The notes beneath the pieces were generated by a model that saw nothing but the letters and a program-made list of their open reading frames with translations, searched no databases and was not told where the DNA came from. A stretch of DNA of 64,000 nucleotides from Flaccisagitta enflata (lineage: Eukaryota; Chaetognatha; Sagittoidea; Aphragmophora), in contig OZ231127.1 in NCBI GenBank assembly GCA_965153355.1, positions 42,780,001-42,844,000 of the forward strand, read 5' to 3'. Position 1 is the stretch's first letter. Each line of letters starts with the position of its first letter. Below, one piece after another: positions 1 through 12,401 of the stretch. Made by a program: the position numbers and the translations under genes.

Positions 1-12
1 AGAAACGATCAA

Positions 13-467
13 ATGAAAGCCGATGAAAAAGTGAAAATGACAAAGAACCATCAAATTCCGGCCGGGAGTCAATTGTCGGAGACGGATAGATCCGTATGGA
101 TGCTTTCTCACGGACAAAGACAACAACAACGAGAACAACAACCACGCGAACAACAGCGGCAGCAGCAACGACAGCAACAGCATGGACTCCAACAAACCAC
201 GACAAGAAATCAAAAAAATGTAGCCAATAATCGGTACGATAAGCAGCCGTTTCCGGCGGAAAATAACGTTGACGCAAAAACTAAGGCGATGACGACGAAG
301 ATGACGACGACAATGACGATGACGACGACGACGATGACGACGCCTACGGAAAGCGATTGGTACAACACGGGAACACCCATAACGAACTACATTGACAGGT
401 CAGGTGAACCAACCACAGCGGCCATGGCGCAAGCAAATGAGAACAACAAAAACAAAAACAACAACAA

Positions 468-557
<90 letters not shown>

Positions 558-708
558 CGATAGAAGCAATCGTAATAATAAAAATGCGGAAGGTCGAAGA
601 AAAAATGGTGGTAGAAAGGGCCGGAAGGGAGTCAAGGAGAGAGACAAAGACGGTAAAACGAGAAGGAAAGGAGGAGGAGGACGAAGGAGGAGGTGGTGGT
701 GGTGGTAG
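13..708 (+). CDS. Possible upstream part of EGFLAM exon 1, other frame, Gln/Thr/Asn-rich
   Basis: This frame is open from the first base of the window to a TAG at 706-708. It encodes a Gln/Arg-rich stretch (residues about 35-60), a Met/Thr-rich stretch (about 95-112), a block of normal composition containing WYNTGTPITNY, then a long Asn run from the CAA microsatellite. The composition before the Asn run resembles a disordered extracellular linker more than intron, but there is no homology I recognise. It must shift by one base somewhere between 392 and 708 to join the EGF1 frame. It could instead be non-coding sequence that happens to be open because it is purine-rich. Confidence 0.35.
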
Positions 709-932
709 AGGAAGAGGTGGAGGAGGAGTGGTAAGAAACGGCAGTGCCGGAAAAGCAGTGGTGGTGAATTCGCGTCGGCCTAAAGCCGCTTCTCCTCGAA
801 TTTATCCCCTGTATGAGAGATATCCTTCGAAAGAAAGTTCGCCTTACTGTCGTCGTCATTACTGTAGCAACGGAGGAGAGTGCAGAGAAGACAGGAAAGA
901 GCTCATGCGAGCAAGATGCATTTGCCCGCTTG
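392..932 (+). CDS. EGFLAM: EGFLAM exon 1 (partial): low-complexity linker and EGF1
   Basis: The exon ends at 932 before donor gtaagg, in phase 1. Its 3' part (about 760-932) reads in frame 2 and gives five of the six EGF1 cysteines (YC, HYC, GEC, ARC, IC) plus CPL; the sixth is in the next exon. Upstream, frame 2 runs through Thr, Glu and Gly-rich sequence from the (CAA)n and GGA/GGT repeats and is closed just before 392, so 392 is only an upper bound for this frame. A different frame (frame 1) is open from position 1 to 708 and looks like a continuation of a Gln/Thr-rich protein. No polypyrimidine acceptor is visible between 300 and 760. The simplest reading is one long exon with an indel in a homopolymer or repeat, real or from assembly. 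Confidence 0.7.
478..560 (+). repeat. (CAA)n microsatellite inside exon 1
   Basis: An almost uninterrupted CAA run. It reads as poly-Asn in one frame and poly-Thr in the frame that leads into EGF1. It is the most likely zone, with the A6 and GGT tracts downstream, for the frame conflict in this exon. Confidence 0.9.
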
Positions 933-2314
933 GTAAGGGGGGAGAGAGAGAGAGAGAGAGAGAGACATTCCAACTGCCAGGCAGACAGACAGAGAGTCAG
1001 TCAGTCAGACAGACAAGTAGAAATATAGACAGACTGACTGTCAGATATATGGGACAGTCCCTTACAAACCTTAAGACGCAAGCAAAGACGCTCAGAGACA
1101 GACCAACAGAATATCAGACAGATAACAAAACATACTCACTTTTTGCCTGAAACGAGAGAGAATCATTTCATTTGTTGCCAGCGGCGTGAAAATGGGAGGA
1201 GGACCAAAGTTTTTCAAGGCTTTGGTTTTCAGTCGTGAGCGTGTGACTCTAGAGGTTAAAGTGTCGGTCCGTTCCACCGTCCCGCTGTCCGTAATACTTA
1301 ACTGTATGGTATACTTGACAGTATGGTCATTTCTAATTTTAATCATGTAAATACAGTTGAAATCGGTTATAACGGATGTTTAAGGACTATCAAATTTTAT
1401 TTGTAGATGGCGGCATTCTGTTATTGCCAGTGATAAAAGTAGATACCAAGTCCAAAATTAGAGGCGGATTTCCATGGCTCTTGGATTCGGTAAAGCGGGC
1501 TTCACTGTATGTAATCATTGTAACTATGCGGTATGGTGATAGTGTCTGTTAAGGAAACACGAAGCACATAACTTTTTTTCTCGGAAATTGCCACCACTGC
1601 CTTATCCGACCAATGAGACTGCCTCTTTTTCTCTGGAGGCAAGTGACAGAAGTGCCACCTTGATGACCTTAACATTGCACGGATCTTATCAATTGCCACT
1701 TCTTGGTTTTCAGTTAGCTGGTTTCCGATGCTATGGGTAATGACAAAAAATATGAGTCTCGATTAGACTCTTTAAGCACAGTACAATGTTTTTGATAATT
1801 CATTCTGGGGCTTTCACAGTATAGAAATATGCAACGTGAGCCTCTGAGGACACTACACAATCACGTCCCCCTCTTCTTTTATGTACCGCTTGCGGAGATT
1901 CATACTCTGAATAATCCAGAGATTTTGCTCATAATGCGAGATTGTGCGCGAATGAAAAAAAAAGAGAGTAACAATTTCAAGATAACAGAATCTCCTTTAT
2001 TATCAAGAACAATCCAGGAGTTAACAACTGACAAAGAAACTATGTCCGGCGGACAAATACGTGTACAAGGCCTGAGATGTAAACTCCGCTTTTTGATTGA
2101 AAGAAGGGACAGAATGGTATGTAAGATGAACAATATCACCACTCTACCACTTACTTATCAAAGGATGAGAGTCTTTGGAGCTCTCAATGGCGTTTAATCC
2201 GGACCCATCACAACTATCCTTAAAATTTTTCTTAGAAAAAATCCAACTGAGAATCATCATCCAACTGAGAATTATCATCAGAATCTCAGAAAAATCATGT
2301 CACATTTGAAACAG
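933..2314 (+). other. Intron 1, first part: short (GA)n after donor, one MITE, no gene
   Basis: A (GA)n tract begins 8 bases after the donor (about 941-964) and is followed by CAGA/GTCAGT-like repeats to about 1025. A small TA-flanked MITE-like sequence lies at 1352-1509. The rest (1510-2314) has short open frames only, with no domain or splice structure I could support. Confidence 0.6.
1352..1509 (+). mobile_element. Short Tc1/mariner-type MITE, about 158 bp including TA
   Basis: It is bounded by TA dinucleotides. The left end reads CAGTTGAAATCGGTTATAAC and the right end is the diverged inverse ...AAGCGGGCTTCACTG. The CAGT start, the 'TATAACGGA' motif and the TA target duplication are typical of mariner-derived MITEs. 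Related ends occur at 38326 and 42241 in this window. No coding capacity. Confidence 0.5.
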
Positions 2315-3613
2315 TATCGCCTTTTTGGGCAGCGCGGCGGCCCCAAAGGGGTCGATGACCTATGCTTTCACACATATGGGGGATTTTTGGGCAGCGGCCC
2401 TGAAGGGGACGAAGTCCTGTAGAACACAGGGGGACTTTTGTTCGTCCGTCCGTCCGTCCGTCCGTCCGTTCGTCCGTTAGTCCCCCCCTTCATCAGACCC
2501 CTCAGGCCTCAAATCTGGCCTCTCAGGCCGCAAATCCAGCCTCTCAGGTCTCAAATCCAGCCTCCCAGGCCTCAAATCTGGCCTCTCAGGCCTCAAATCT
2601 GGCCTCTCAGGCCACAAATCTGGCCTCTCAGGCCTCAAATCTGGCTTCTCAGGCCTCAAATCTAAATTCTCAGGCCTCAAACCTGGCCTCTCATGCCTCA
2701 AATTAGGCCTCTCAGGCCTCAAATCAGTCATCTAAACCTCTAATTATTGCTCCCAGGCTTCAAATCAGTCCTCTGGCCTTTCAAGCCTTAATCCAGCTCT
2801 CTCAAGCCTCAAGTTAGCCCTCTCAAGCTTCCAATCGGCATTCTGAGGCCTTATATCAGCCTTCTTAGACGTCAGTTTAGGCTCTTGAATTTCTTCAGTC
2901 AGCCCTCTATAGCATCTCATCCACTTCTTCAGGTAGGACGAACGAAAGTCCCCCTGTGTTCTACAGGACTTCGTCCCCTTCGGGGCCGCTGCCCTGCTTC
3001 CCCTCACTACAATTCACAATCACTCAAAGCAGGGCAACGGGTATCGCTGACCACATATTGCCCTTGGGCGATCTGTTTCCTCCTTCTCCTCCTTCTCCTA
3101 CATCCCCCCCTCAAATCCCAGTCTTGAGGCCCAAATTCCAGTCTCAAGGCCCAAATCCCAGTCTTGAGGCCCAAATCCCAGCCTCAAGGCCCAAATCCTA
3201 GCCTCAAGGCCTAAATCCTAGCCTGGAGGCCTAGATTTCAGCCGTGAAGCCTAAATCTCAGCCTCAAGGTCAAAATCTCAGCCAAAAGGCCCAGATACCG
3301 GCCTTGGGGCCCAAATCTCAGCCTCCCGGCTAGGATTTAGGCCTTGAGGCTAGGATTTGGGCCTTGAGGCTGGGATTTGGGCCTCAAGACTGGGATTTGG
3401 GCCTTAAGACTGGAATTTGGGCCTTGAGACTGGGATTGGGGGAGGGGAGGAGGGGAGGAGGAGAGGAGGGAGAAAATCACCCATATGTGTGAAAGCATAG
3501 GTCATGGGGGGGCTGCCCTGCTTCCCCTCAACTTCAACCACAATCAACTTAGGCAGGGCACGGGTACCGCTGACCATCTAACGCTTTTGCGACTATTCTT
3601 TCTAAAGATGAGA
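2315..3613 (+). mobile_element. Composite satellite-cored repeats with inverted flanks (family M), two cores
   Basis: A left flank (GGGCAGCGGCCC... CCTATGCTTTCACACATATG) and a second left flank (GAAGTCCTGTAGAACACAGG) precede a tandem core of about 20-bp units, CAGGCCTCAAATCTGGCCTCT-like, at 2500-2880. The inverse of the flank (CCTGTGTTCTACAGGACTTC, then GGGGCCGCTGCCC) follows at about 2955-2995. A second unit follows with core AGGCCCAAATCCCAGTCTTG-like (3115-3440) and the inverse 'CATATGTGTGAAAGCATAGG' at about 3482-3501. The outer right end, GGTACCGCTGACCATCTAAC, recurs as its inverse at 52263, 55400 and 56690. No transposase is encoded. Confidence 0.65.
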
Positions 3614-5711
<2,098 letters not shown>

Positions 5712-6061
5712 TATGAGTAATGGAACCATGTTCCATTTGTCATTATCAAAACCTCCACGGCTGCTCTTCTTCCATATTTTTTATTCTTGACCACGAACGA
5801 TGGTTCAAATCAATGCAGGGACCAATTGATTGATTGATTGATGTATTGCTCAAGATACATGCATTCATCATGTAAACAATAATGTTTTGAGCGGTACATA
5901 AGTACAATAAATATTTTCATAAATAAATACAAATTAAAGTACAGGAAAAATTTTGTGTAAAATTAAGGGGTTAAAATCTTTGTCTCTCAGAGAGAGAGAG
6001 AGAGAGACTGACTAAAAACGTAACATGGATAACATGTGACGGTGGGGGTGTATAAATAGCA

Positions 6062-6108
6062 CCCCAGAGTTTCTTTGATATCTTTATACACCTATCGAAA
6101 CTCTGGGG
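6062..6108. repeat. Small perfect hairpin
   Basis: CCCCAGAGTTTC and its exact reverse complement GAAACTCTGGGG are separated by 23 bases. Function unknown. Confidence 0.6.
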
Positions 6109-6382
6109 CAGTTACAATCATGGTGTGTTCATGGTTCCATGAGCGGATCTTGTATTCCATATGTTTTCAATCTTCGGTATAATATTACGTAGTACAGTAA
6201 TGTCGGTAGAATATACAGATTCAAATGGGATCTTTTCAGCAACAAGAGAGGTCGTATATTGAACATAGGCGCCCAACCAGCCACATGAGCGAACGGCAAA
6301 AAACTAGAAAGAGTCAAATATAGTGAAAAAAATGTTTTAATTTGACCCTTCGAAAATAGCAAACGTCACCCGATCTTTTACT

Positions 6383-6502
<120 letters not shown>

Positions 6503-6521
6503 AACACACACATAAACACAG

Positions 6522-6673
6522 GGTACGTGGGCAAATACTGCGAGGAGATTCAGGACATTTTCTATCCGCAATTTCGCGGCTCTTCATTCATCGCCTTTCC
6601 ACGACTTCTCTCTGCTTACGTAGACTTCAAAATCCTCATCGACTTCAGACCGGAGGAAGCCAACGGTTTGCTG
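6522..6673 (+). CDS. EGFLAM: EGFLAM exon 2: last EGF1 cysteine and start of LamG1
   Basis: Acceptor ...aaacacag|GGTAC, donor CTG|gttcgt; enters in phase 1 and leaves in phase 0. The translation completes EGF1 (GYVGKYCEE) and opens LamG1 with an 'FRGSSFIAFP' strand and 'IDFRPEEANGLL', the usual LamG beginning (beta strands, then F.P....GLLL). The continuation joins exactly to exon 3 (LFDSEHRDAVGDFFAV). The GC-rich, codon-biased exon stands out from its microsatellite surroundings. Confidence 0.85.
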
Positions 6674-6710
6674 GTTCGTTTCATTAAACATTAAAGGTCC
6701 TTATTACTGT

Positions 6711-7178
6711 TTTTAGGTGCGCCATAGCACCTCTATAAGAGGCTTTGTCTGTTGGTTGGTCGGTCGGTCGGTTGGTTGGTCGGTTGGTCGGTCACGCTCG
6801 AGTTAGAAATCTCTAAAAGAAGCAAAAATCACTGGAAATGATTCAGAAATATTCTAGGATAATTTTTAGATGCGCCATAGCACCTCTATAAGAAGCTCTG
6901 TCCGTCCGTCCATCCGTCAGTCACGCTTAAATGAAAAATCGCTAAAAATGTTTGAAATCAATGAATACTCATTTTGTTCATCACTGATGATACTCGTCAT
7001 TTCATTCACTAAAAATATCAGCTACGATTAGGTCTGATAGAGCTGGGGGTAGGTCGGATAGGTCTGGTGATAGGTCGGATAGGTCTGATAGAGCTGGGGA
7101 AAGGTCTGATGGAGCTAGGGATAGGTCTAGGAATAACAACGCCCGGCGCGCCGTCAAGGACCATATCCGGCCTTGTTA
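6711..7178 (+). mobile_element. Hairpin-ended satellite-cored repeat (family R)
   Basis: It begins TTTTTAGGTGCGCCATAGCACC, a small hairpin (GGTGC/GCACC), then CTCTATAAGAGGC and a GGTT/GGTC repeat. It contains a second head copy (about 6867) and a core of about 21-bp GATAGAGCTGGGGATAGGTCT-like units at 7030-7135. It ends CCATATCCGGCCTTGTT, the same end used by family H. It starts 37 bases after the exon 2 donor. The only close relative in the window is at 61628-62042, next to exon 12. Confidence 0.6.
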
Positions 7179-7423
7179 CTGTTATGCCTTACCGACTGAT
7201 TCAACGAATGAGTCGCTGATTGAACAAGCCCGACGAAGTATCGATGCGTCTTGACTGCGTCACTGCGTGCATTAAATTTCGCGCTGAATGTTTGTGATAC
7301 ATTGAGGGACATATGGACTAACAGACAGATACTGTGTCACAACTGCGGTGTCGCTGATTCAGTGAAAGCGCCTAGAATTGCTTTCGAATCATTCCAGTCT
7401 TGAAAATCTTTGATATGCAATGA

Positions 7424-7484
7424 CGGACATACATACAGACGTACATACATGCATACATACATACATACATGCATACATACATAC

Positions 7485-7515
<31 letters not shown>

Positions 7516-7633
7516 CATACATACACACATACATACATACATACATACATACATACATACATACATACATACATACATACATACATACATACATACATAC
7601 ATACATACATAAATACATACATACATTTATACA
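7424..7633 (+). repeat. (CATA)n microsatellite
   Basis: About 50 ACAT units with occasional substitutions. The surrounding intron to 8700 is unique and has no gene I can support. Confidence 0.9.
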
Positions 7634-8715
7634 TACAGACGGAACTTCTAACGGACGGACGGAAAGACGCTTTTACAGAGATGCGATGACGGTATGTTCA
7701 CTGTAAAGCCAGATTAAGCCACTGAGAAACCTTAGGTTTGGCTTGATATGCCTGAATTTGACATTGAGACTATAGCTGCGGGCCTGATGTGAGATCTGCG
7801 GGGTTTGAGAAGCCTGCATGGGATACTAGATTGATTTGGAGGCTAGGCCTAATTTTGGGTATGACTGGGGTCGAAGCTGGGGCTGCGGTAGGGGTTATAG
7901 AGGCTTGATCTTAGGCCTGAGAAGCCTGACATGCCTACTGGGGTCTGAGAGCCCTGAGCGGCTTAATTTTCGGTTTAGGGCCAAAGAGGCCTGATTTTTA
8001 GGGGTGTATAAACTTGAGTCGCTTTTGATTTCCCCCCCTGCCTTTGATTTTCTTCCACGCGATGCGTCGCATAGCGTTTTAAGATATATGATTTTTTTCC
8101 CATACAGCAGTGAAACAGTGTAGTTAAGGTTTAGATAGTGTTAGATTGTGTTTTATTAATCAGTATTTATGATTTGGTACTGCCAAAAGTTGTATTTCTC
8201 CCAATTTTCTTTTTTTCTCTTTTTTCCCCTTTGATTTCCTTCCCCATTTCCAAACCTTCCAGACTCAATTATATACAGGCCTGCTGATTTTGGCCTGGGG
8301 GACGTTGACAATCGGAAACATCCATGTGTTGAATTAAAGATTATCGGCACCTGTAACTTACAGTGTAAGACAGCGGCCCCAAAAAGCACTCTTAATTTAG
8401 TGAGACAAAAACATTTCATAAGGGGATAGACGATGGGACTGATTCGCTTATTTGTACTACAATGGCAACTGGAGACATTTAGAAAATCGAGAATCATGAA
8501 ATTATCAAAGAGAGATTCCACCCTGGAATCTCAATTTTTCATTTTTGCGCTGTCATATCCATTGCGTTTCCTCTAAAAGTAATTTCAGCCATTCTGTCTT
8601 AATTCACTTCCAATCTTTTTTCTTCTTTTCTTCCTTAGTTCGTCTGGTGGTCTGTCTTTCTGTTTTTGGAGAATATTCTTCGTTTGCCTGTCGTATTTCC
8701 TTTCCCATCGTTTCC

Positions 8716-8717
8716 TC

Positions 8718-8781
<64 letters not shown>

Positions 8782-8941
8782 TTTTTCTTTCTTTCTTTTT
8801 TCTTTTTTCTTTTTTCTTTCTTTCTTTCCTTCCTCTCCTTCATCTCTTCCTCTCTTTCTTTTTTTTTCTTTCTTTCATTCTTTCATTCTTTCATTCTTTC
8901 ATTCTTTATTCTTTCATTCTTTCATTCTTACATTCTTTCAT

Positions 8942-8995
<54 letters not shown>

Positions 8996-9004
8996 TTTTT
9001 TTTT

Positions 9005-9088
<84 letters not shown>

Positions 9089-9092
9089 TTCC
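8716..9092 (+). repeat. (TTTC)n array, about 380 bp
   Basis: TTTC units, with ATTC-type variants at about 8874-8945. Phe/Ser-rich open frames across it are artefacts. Confidence 0.9.
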
Positions 9093-9192
9093 TTTCATTT
9101 TGGTTGTTGTTGTTCATTCATGAAAAGCATAGAAAATTAACCTTCCCCTCCCGCAAGAAAAATGCGTAATTGTGTAGAAGTTCCCATTGACA

Positions 9193-9450
9193 AAAAACAA
9201 GGCCGGATACACGGCCACCAGTTGCGGACGGGTGGGCACGGGCGGAAATGCGCGTTTTCAACTCGATCATTACGGACCGACGGACCAACGGACGGACAAA
9301 GCCTCTTATAGAGTTGCGTGTCCGCAACTAAAAACAAGGCCAAGTGATGCGCCGTGTGGATCGTCGAACGAATTCTTTACCGACAGACAGACAGACCAAC
9401 CAACGGACACAGCCAGTTATACAGGTGCCTTGGCGTACCTGAAAAAAAAG
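9193..9450 (+). mobile_element. Family H repeat (ACAAGGCC... hairpin end) and a fragment
   Basis: ACAAGGCCGGATACACGGCC starts the copy; a GGACCGACGGACC block sits inside; the end is the hairpin GTTGCGTGTCCGCAACTAAAAA. This is a sequence variant (GTTGCGxxCGCAAC) of the usual GTCGCGTGCACGCGAC end, and 39424-39605 has the same variant. A shorter related piece, with a GACAGACAGACC core, follows immediately to about 9450. Confidence 0.6.
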
Positions 9451-9639
9451 GAAAATTTAAAAGCGAAAAGAATTCCTGCCGAATTATGCTTTTGTCTCAA
9501 GTCATGATTTTCTATAAGCTTAGGCATAGGTCACTGCCCCTCTCACTGTCTCATCCCTACATACGCTAAAATGTGAGCATCATGCACCGCTGATCAGCTA
9601 ACACTTTTGTGGCTATTCCTCAGTACATTTAATTACTCT

Positions 9640-9950
9640 TCCATTCATTCATTCATTCATTCAATAATTCAATCATTCATTCATTCATTCATTCATTTAT
9701 TCATTTATTCATTCATTCATTCATTCATCTATTCATTCATTCATTCATTCATTCATTCATTACTTTATCCATTCATTCATTCATTCATTCATTCATTCAT
9801 TCATTCATTCATTCATTCATTCACTCATTCATTCATTCATTCATTCATTCATTCATTCATTCATTCATTCATTCATTCCTTCATTCATTCATTCATTCAT
9901 TCATTCATTCATCCATTCATTCAATCAGTCATTCATTAATTCATTGTTTT
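9640..9950 (+). repeat. (ATTC)n array
   Basis: ATTC units with ATTT, CTAT and CCAT variants. It appears as Ser-Phe-Ile-His open frames. The same repeat recurs at 10405-10540 and 10828-10970 (plus strand), and as GAAT at 32178, 32457, 34880 and 60560. Confidence 0.9.
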
Positions 9951-10404
9951 TTTCATATTCATTCAATCATACGTTTTATCCATTCCACGATAATGCGATC
10001 ATCATGTACCTTGTTTGATTCGTCTCGGATTTTCAGTAGTTAGCTAAGCGATTTTGTCAGAAAGCGTGTTCGCGGGTAAGTCCCTTGTTACGCGCGTCCG
10101 TAGGTCCATAGGTTTGTAATGCGATTTTTGGATGACGCGATATTTAATAGAGATTTCTGAGCATCGCCCCTATCCTGCCCTGCCCAACCGCAAGCGAGGT
10201 TATTCGGCATGTATACGACCTTGTCCTCTCTTTTTTCTATCTCGATTTCACTCTTTATCACTTAAAATTTATACATGCATTATTGGAAGTGCTTTTATGT
10301 TGATACGTTTTCGACAACTTGGATCATGATATTTCATCTGAAGCAGTTTTTTTTTTCATGCATTCGTCAAGATACCTGTCGCTTGCACGTCACACTTCCC
10401 CCCC

Positions 10405-10970
10405 ATTCATTCATTCATTCATTCATTCATTCATTCATTCAATCTTTTCTTCATTTATTCATTCCGTCATTCATTCACCCCTTCATTTTTAGATCCATTC
10501 ATAAATTCATTCATAAGTTCATTCATCCCTTTATTTAAAACAAGGTCATTAGACCTAAGTCGCGTGCGTCAGCACTTTCAAAAAAGTGGGGCAGACAGAC
10601 AGACAGACAAACCATTTTTTTTTCAAAAAGACATTTGAAATAGCTGTTTACTCCACAAAGTTCCTTCTCTTCCACTCAGAGATATGAAAACGCTCTAAAA
10701 AGCCTTTAAAACAGTTTTGTGGCGGACCGACCGACCGACGGACCGACTGACGGACCGACTGACGGACCGACTGACGGACCGACCGACAGAAAAGTGGCTT
10801 ATAGAGTCGCGTAGCACGCGACTAAAAATATTTATCCATTCATTTATTCATTCATCCCTTCATCCCTTCAATCATTCCGTCATTCATTATTTCATTCATT
10901 CATTCATTCATTCATTCATTCATTCATTCATTCATTCATCCATTCATTCATTCATTCGCTCATTCATTCG
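10405..10970 (+). repeat. Two (ATTC)n arrays enclosing a family H-like repeat
   Basis: ATTC arrays occupy about 10405-10540 and 10828-10970. Between them (about 10540-10827) lies CAAGGTCATTAGACC..., CAGACAGACAGACA, a GGACCGACCGAC block and the hairpin end GTCGCGTAGCACGCGACTAAAAA. The interspersed repeat therefore looks inserted into, or nucleated by, the ATTC array. Confidence 0.6.
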
Positions 10971-11149
10971 TCCGTGATCTATTACTTACATTTTTAGTCA
11001 GGGACACGTCAGAGGCTTTGTCCGTCCGCCATCTGGCACATCCGTCCGTCTGGCAGTCCATCAGGCGTGTCTGTCCATCAGTCGGTCTGTAATTCAGTCC
11101 AGGTACATTGACTATCATTTGGCCTCGCTTTTGTCTCTCTTCCCTTCAG

Positions 11150-11339
11150 CTTTTCGACTCTGAGCATCGTGACGCGGTGGGCGACTTTTTCGCGGTTTTG
11201 CTGCTGGATTCGTTCGTGGAATTCCGGTTCGACTGCGGCACCGGCGCCGCGCGACTTCGATCCCGACGCCGCGTCAAACTCAAACAATGGAATCGCGTCG
11301 TCGTCTCCAGATCCGGCGCCGATGGATGGCTCAGACTCA

Positions 11340-11379
<40 letters not shown>

Positions 11380-11495
11380 TCATGATGGAGGGAACAATCA
11401 AAGGGATCGTACCCATGATAATAAGACCACGAGAAGGGGAGGCAATATCGTCAATGGACGCGCTAAAGGACATTTTTCGAGAATAACAGTTAAAG
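11150..11495 (+). CDS. EGFLAM: EGFLAM exon 3: middle of LamG1 with poly-Asp insertion
   Basis: Acceptor tcccttcag|CTTTTC, phase 0; donor AAAG|gtttgt, phase 1. It encodes the LamG core DFFAVLLLDSFVEFRFDCG, then a conserved W (KQWNRVVV). Where vertebrate pikachurin has about ten residues between the next strand and FTQI, this exon has about 40: a run of 13 Asp from (GAC)n, then HDGGNNQRDR..., a basic and polar segment. The exon closes with FSRITVKG, which joins in frame to PLYFGGAP of exon 4. The insertion therefore lies inside a LamG surface loop and is bounded by good domain sequence on both sides. Confidence 0.85.
11340..11382 (+). repeat. (GAC)n microsatellite within coding sequence
   Basis: About 14 GAC units reading as poly-Asp inside LamG1 of exon 3. 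The surrounding exon is in frame on both sides. Confidence 0.9.
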
Positions 11496-11657
11496 GTTTG
11501 TTTCGTTTGTTTTGTTCTTAGTTCAATGTATATAGCTTTGGTTGAACAAAGCATCGTATTGTCTTTCTCTCCCTCTTTGATTGTATTTGATTGTATTATA
11601 TCGTATCGTATTGTATTGTACTCTCTGTCTGTCTGTCTCTGTTTGTCTGTCTGTCTA

Positions 11658-11707
<50 letters not shown>

Positions 11708-11941
11708 ACCATTCTTGCACGCACAAATGAGGTAATAAATTAATACAAACATGCAAGAATTGCAAATTGGGCCATGTGGCCCGATGGAGAATATGACAAA
11801 TAAACAAATGCAATGCAATAATCACAGAAAACGCTTCGATTCATAGGACGGTAACAATAAAACCGGCAATCATCCGACGATCATCCGTCATGACAGTTTA
11901 CTACAACTATATTCCATGCATACCATAAGAGGCAATTACGC
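11496..11941 (+). other. Start of intron 3: TCTG/CT repeats, then insertion site of the LTR array
   Basis: TCTG and (CT)n repeats lie at about 11620-11705. The last four bases, ACGC (11938-11941), are repeated at 22321-22324 and are the target duplication of the retrotransposon array. No gene. Confidence 0.7.
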
Positions 11942-12401
11942 TGTAAGGGCCTATATCTTGCAGGTCCTTACCTTCTTCCACGTAGGCTTGAACCCGATCG
12001 CTTGATTGAGTCCTAACGTAGCTGGATATCTATCGAGAGTTAATTGCTTGTAGGCTTCATTGATCGATTCTCTGCTAGGCACTATGCAAAGAAATACAAT
12101 GTGGAAGGTAAGCACGCGGGACGAAAGATGTAACCATACGGGCCTCTATTCCAGAGAACTATCTTAAAGTCTTAATATCAAATCCAGGCATAAAAGCCAC
12201 AGGGGACAATGTACGGTCTATAACTAAAGATACAAAACATAACAAGTATCATGATTAAGGACATCCCTTCCATCTTTAACTATGAGTGATGAAGTACAAA
12301 TGATAAGGAACAGCGAATGTAAAACTTAATAATGTCACTTATAGGAAAGTTTTTAGTGTTGATTGCACCGCTGAGCATGTTGCAGATAATTGGCTCTTAT
12401 A
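11942..12401 (-). repeat. LTR 1 (3' LTR in element orientation), 460 bp
   Basis: It begins TGTAAGGGCCTATATC and ends TTGGCTCTTATA on the plus strand, and is near identical to 21861-22320 (same length; one C/T difference noticed near 12170/22089) and to the middle LTR. The element reads on the minus strand, so this is its 3' end. The purine-rich GAAGGGTAAAAG (minus strand, 12402-12418) next to its inner edge would serve as polypurine tract. Confidence 0.85.
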
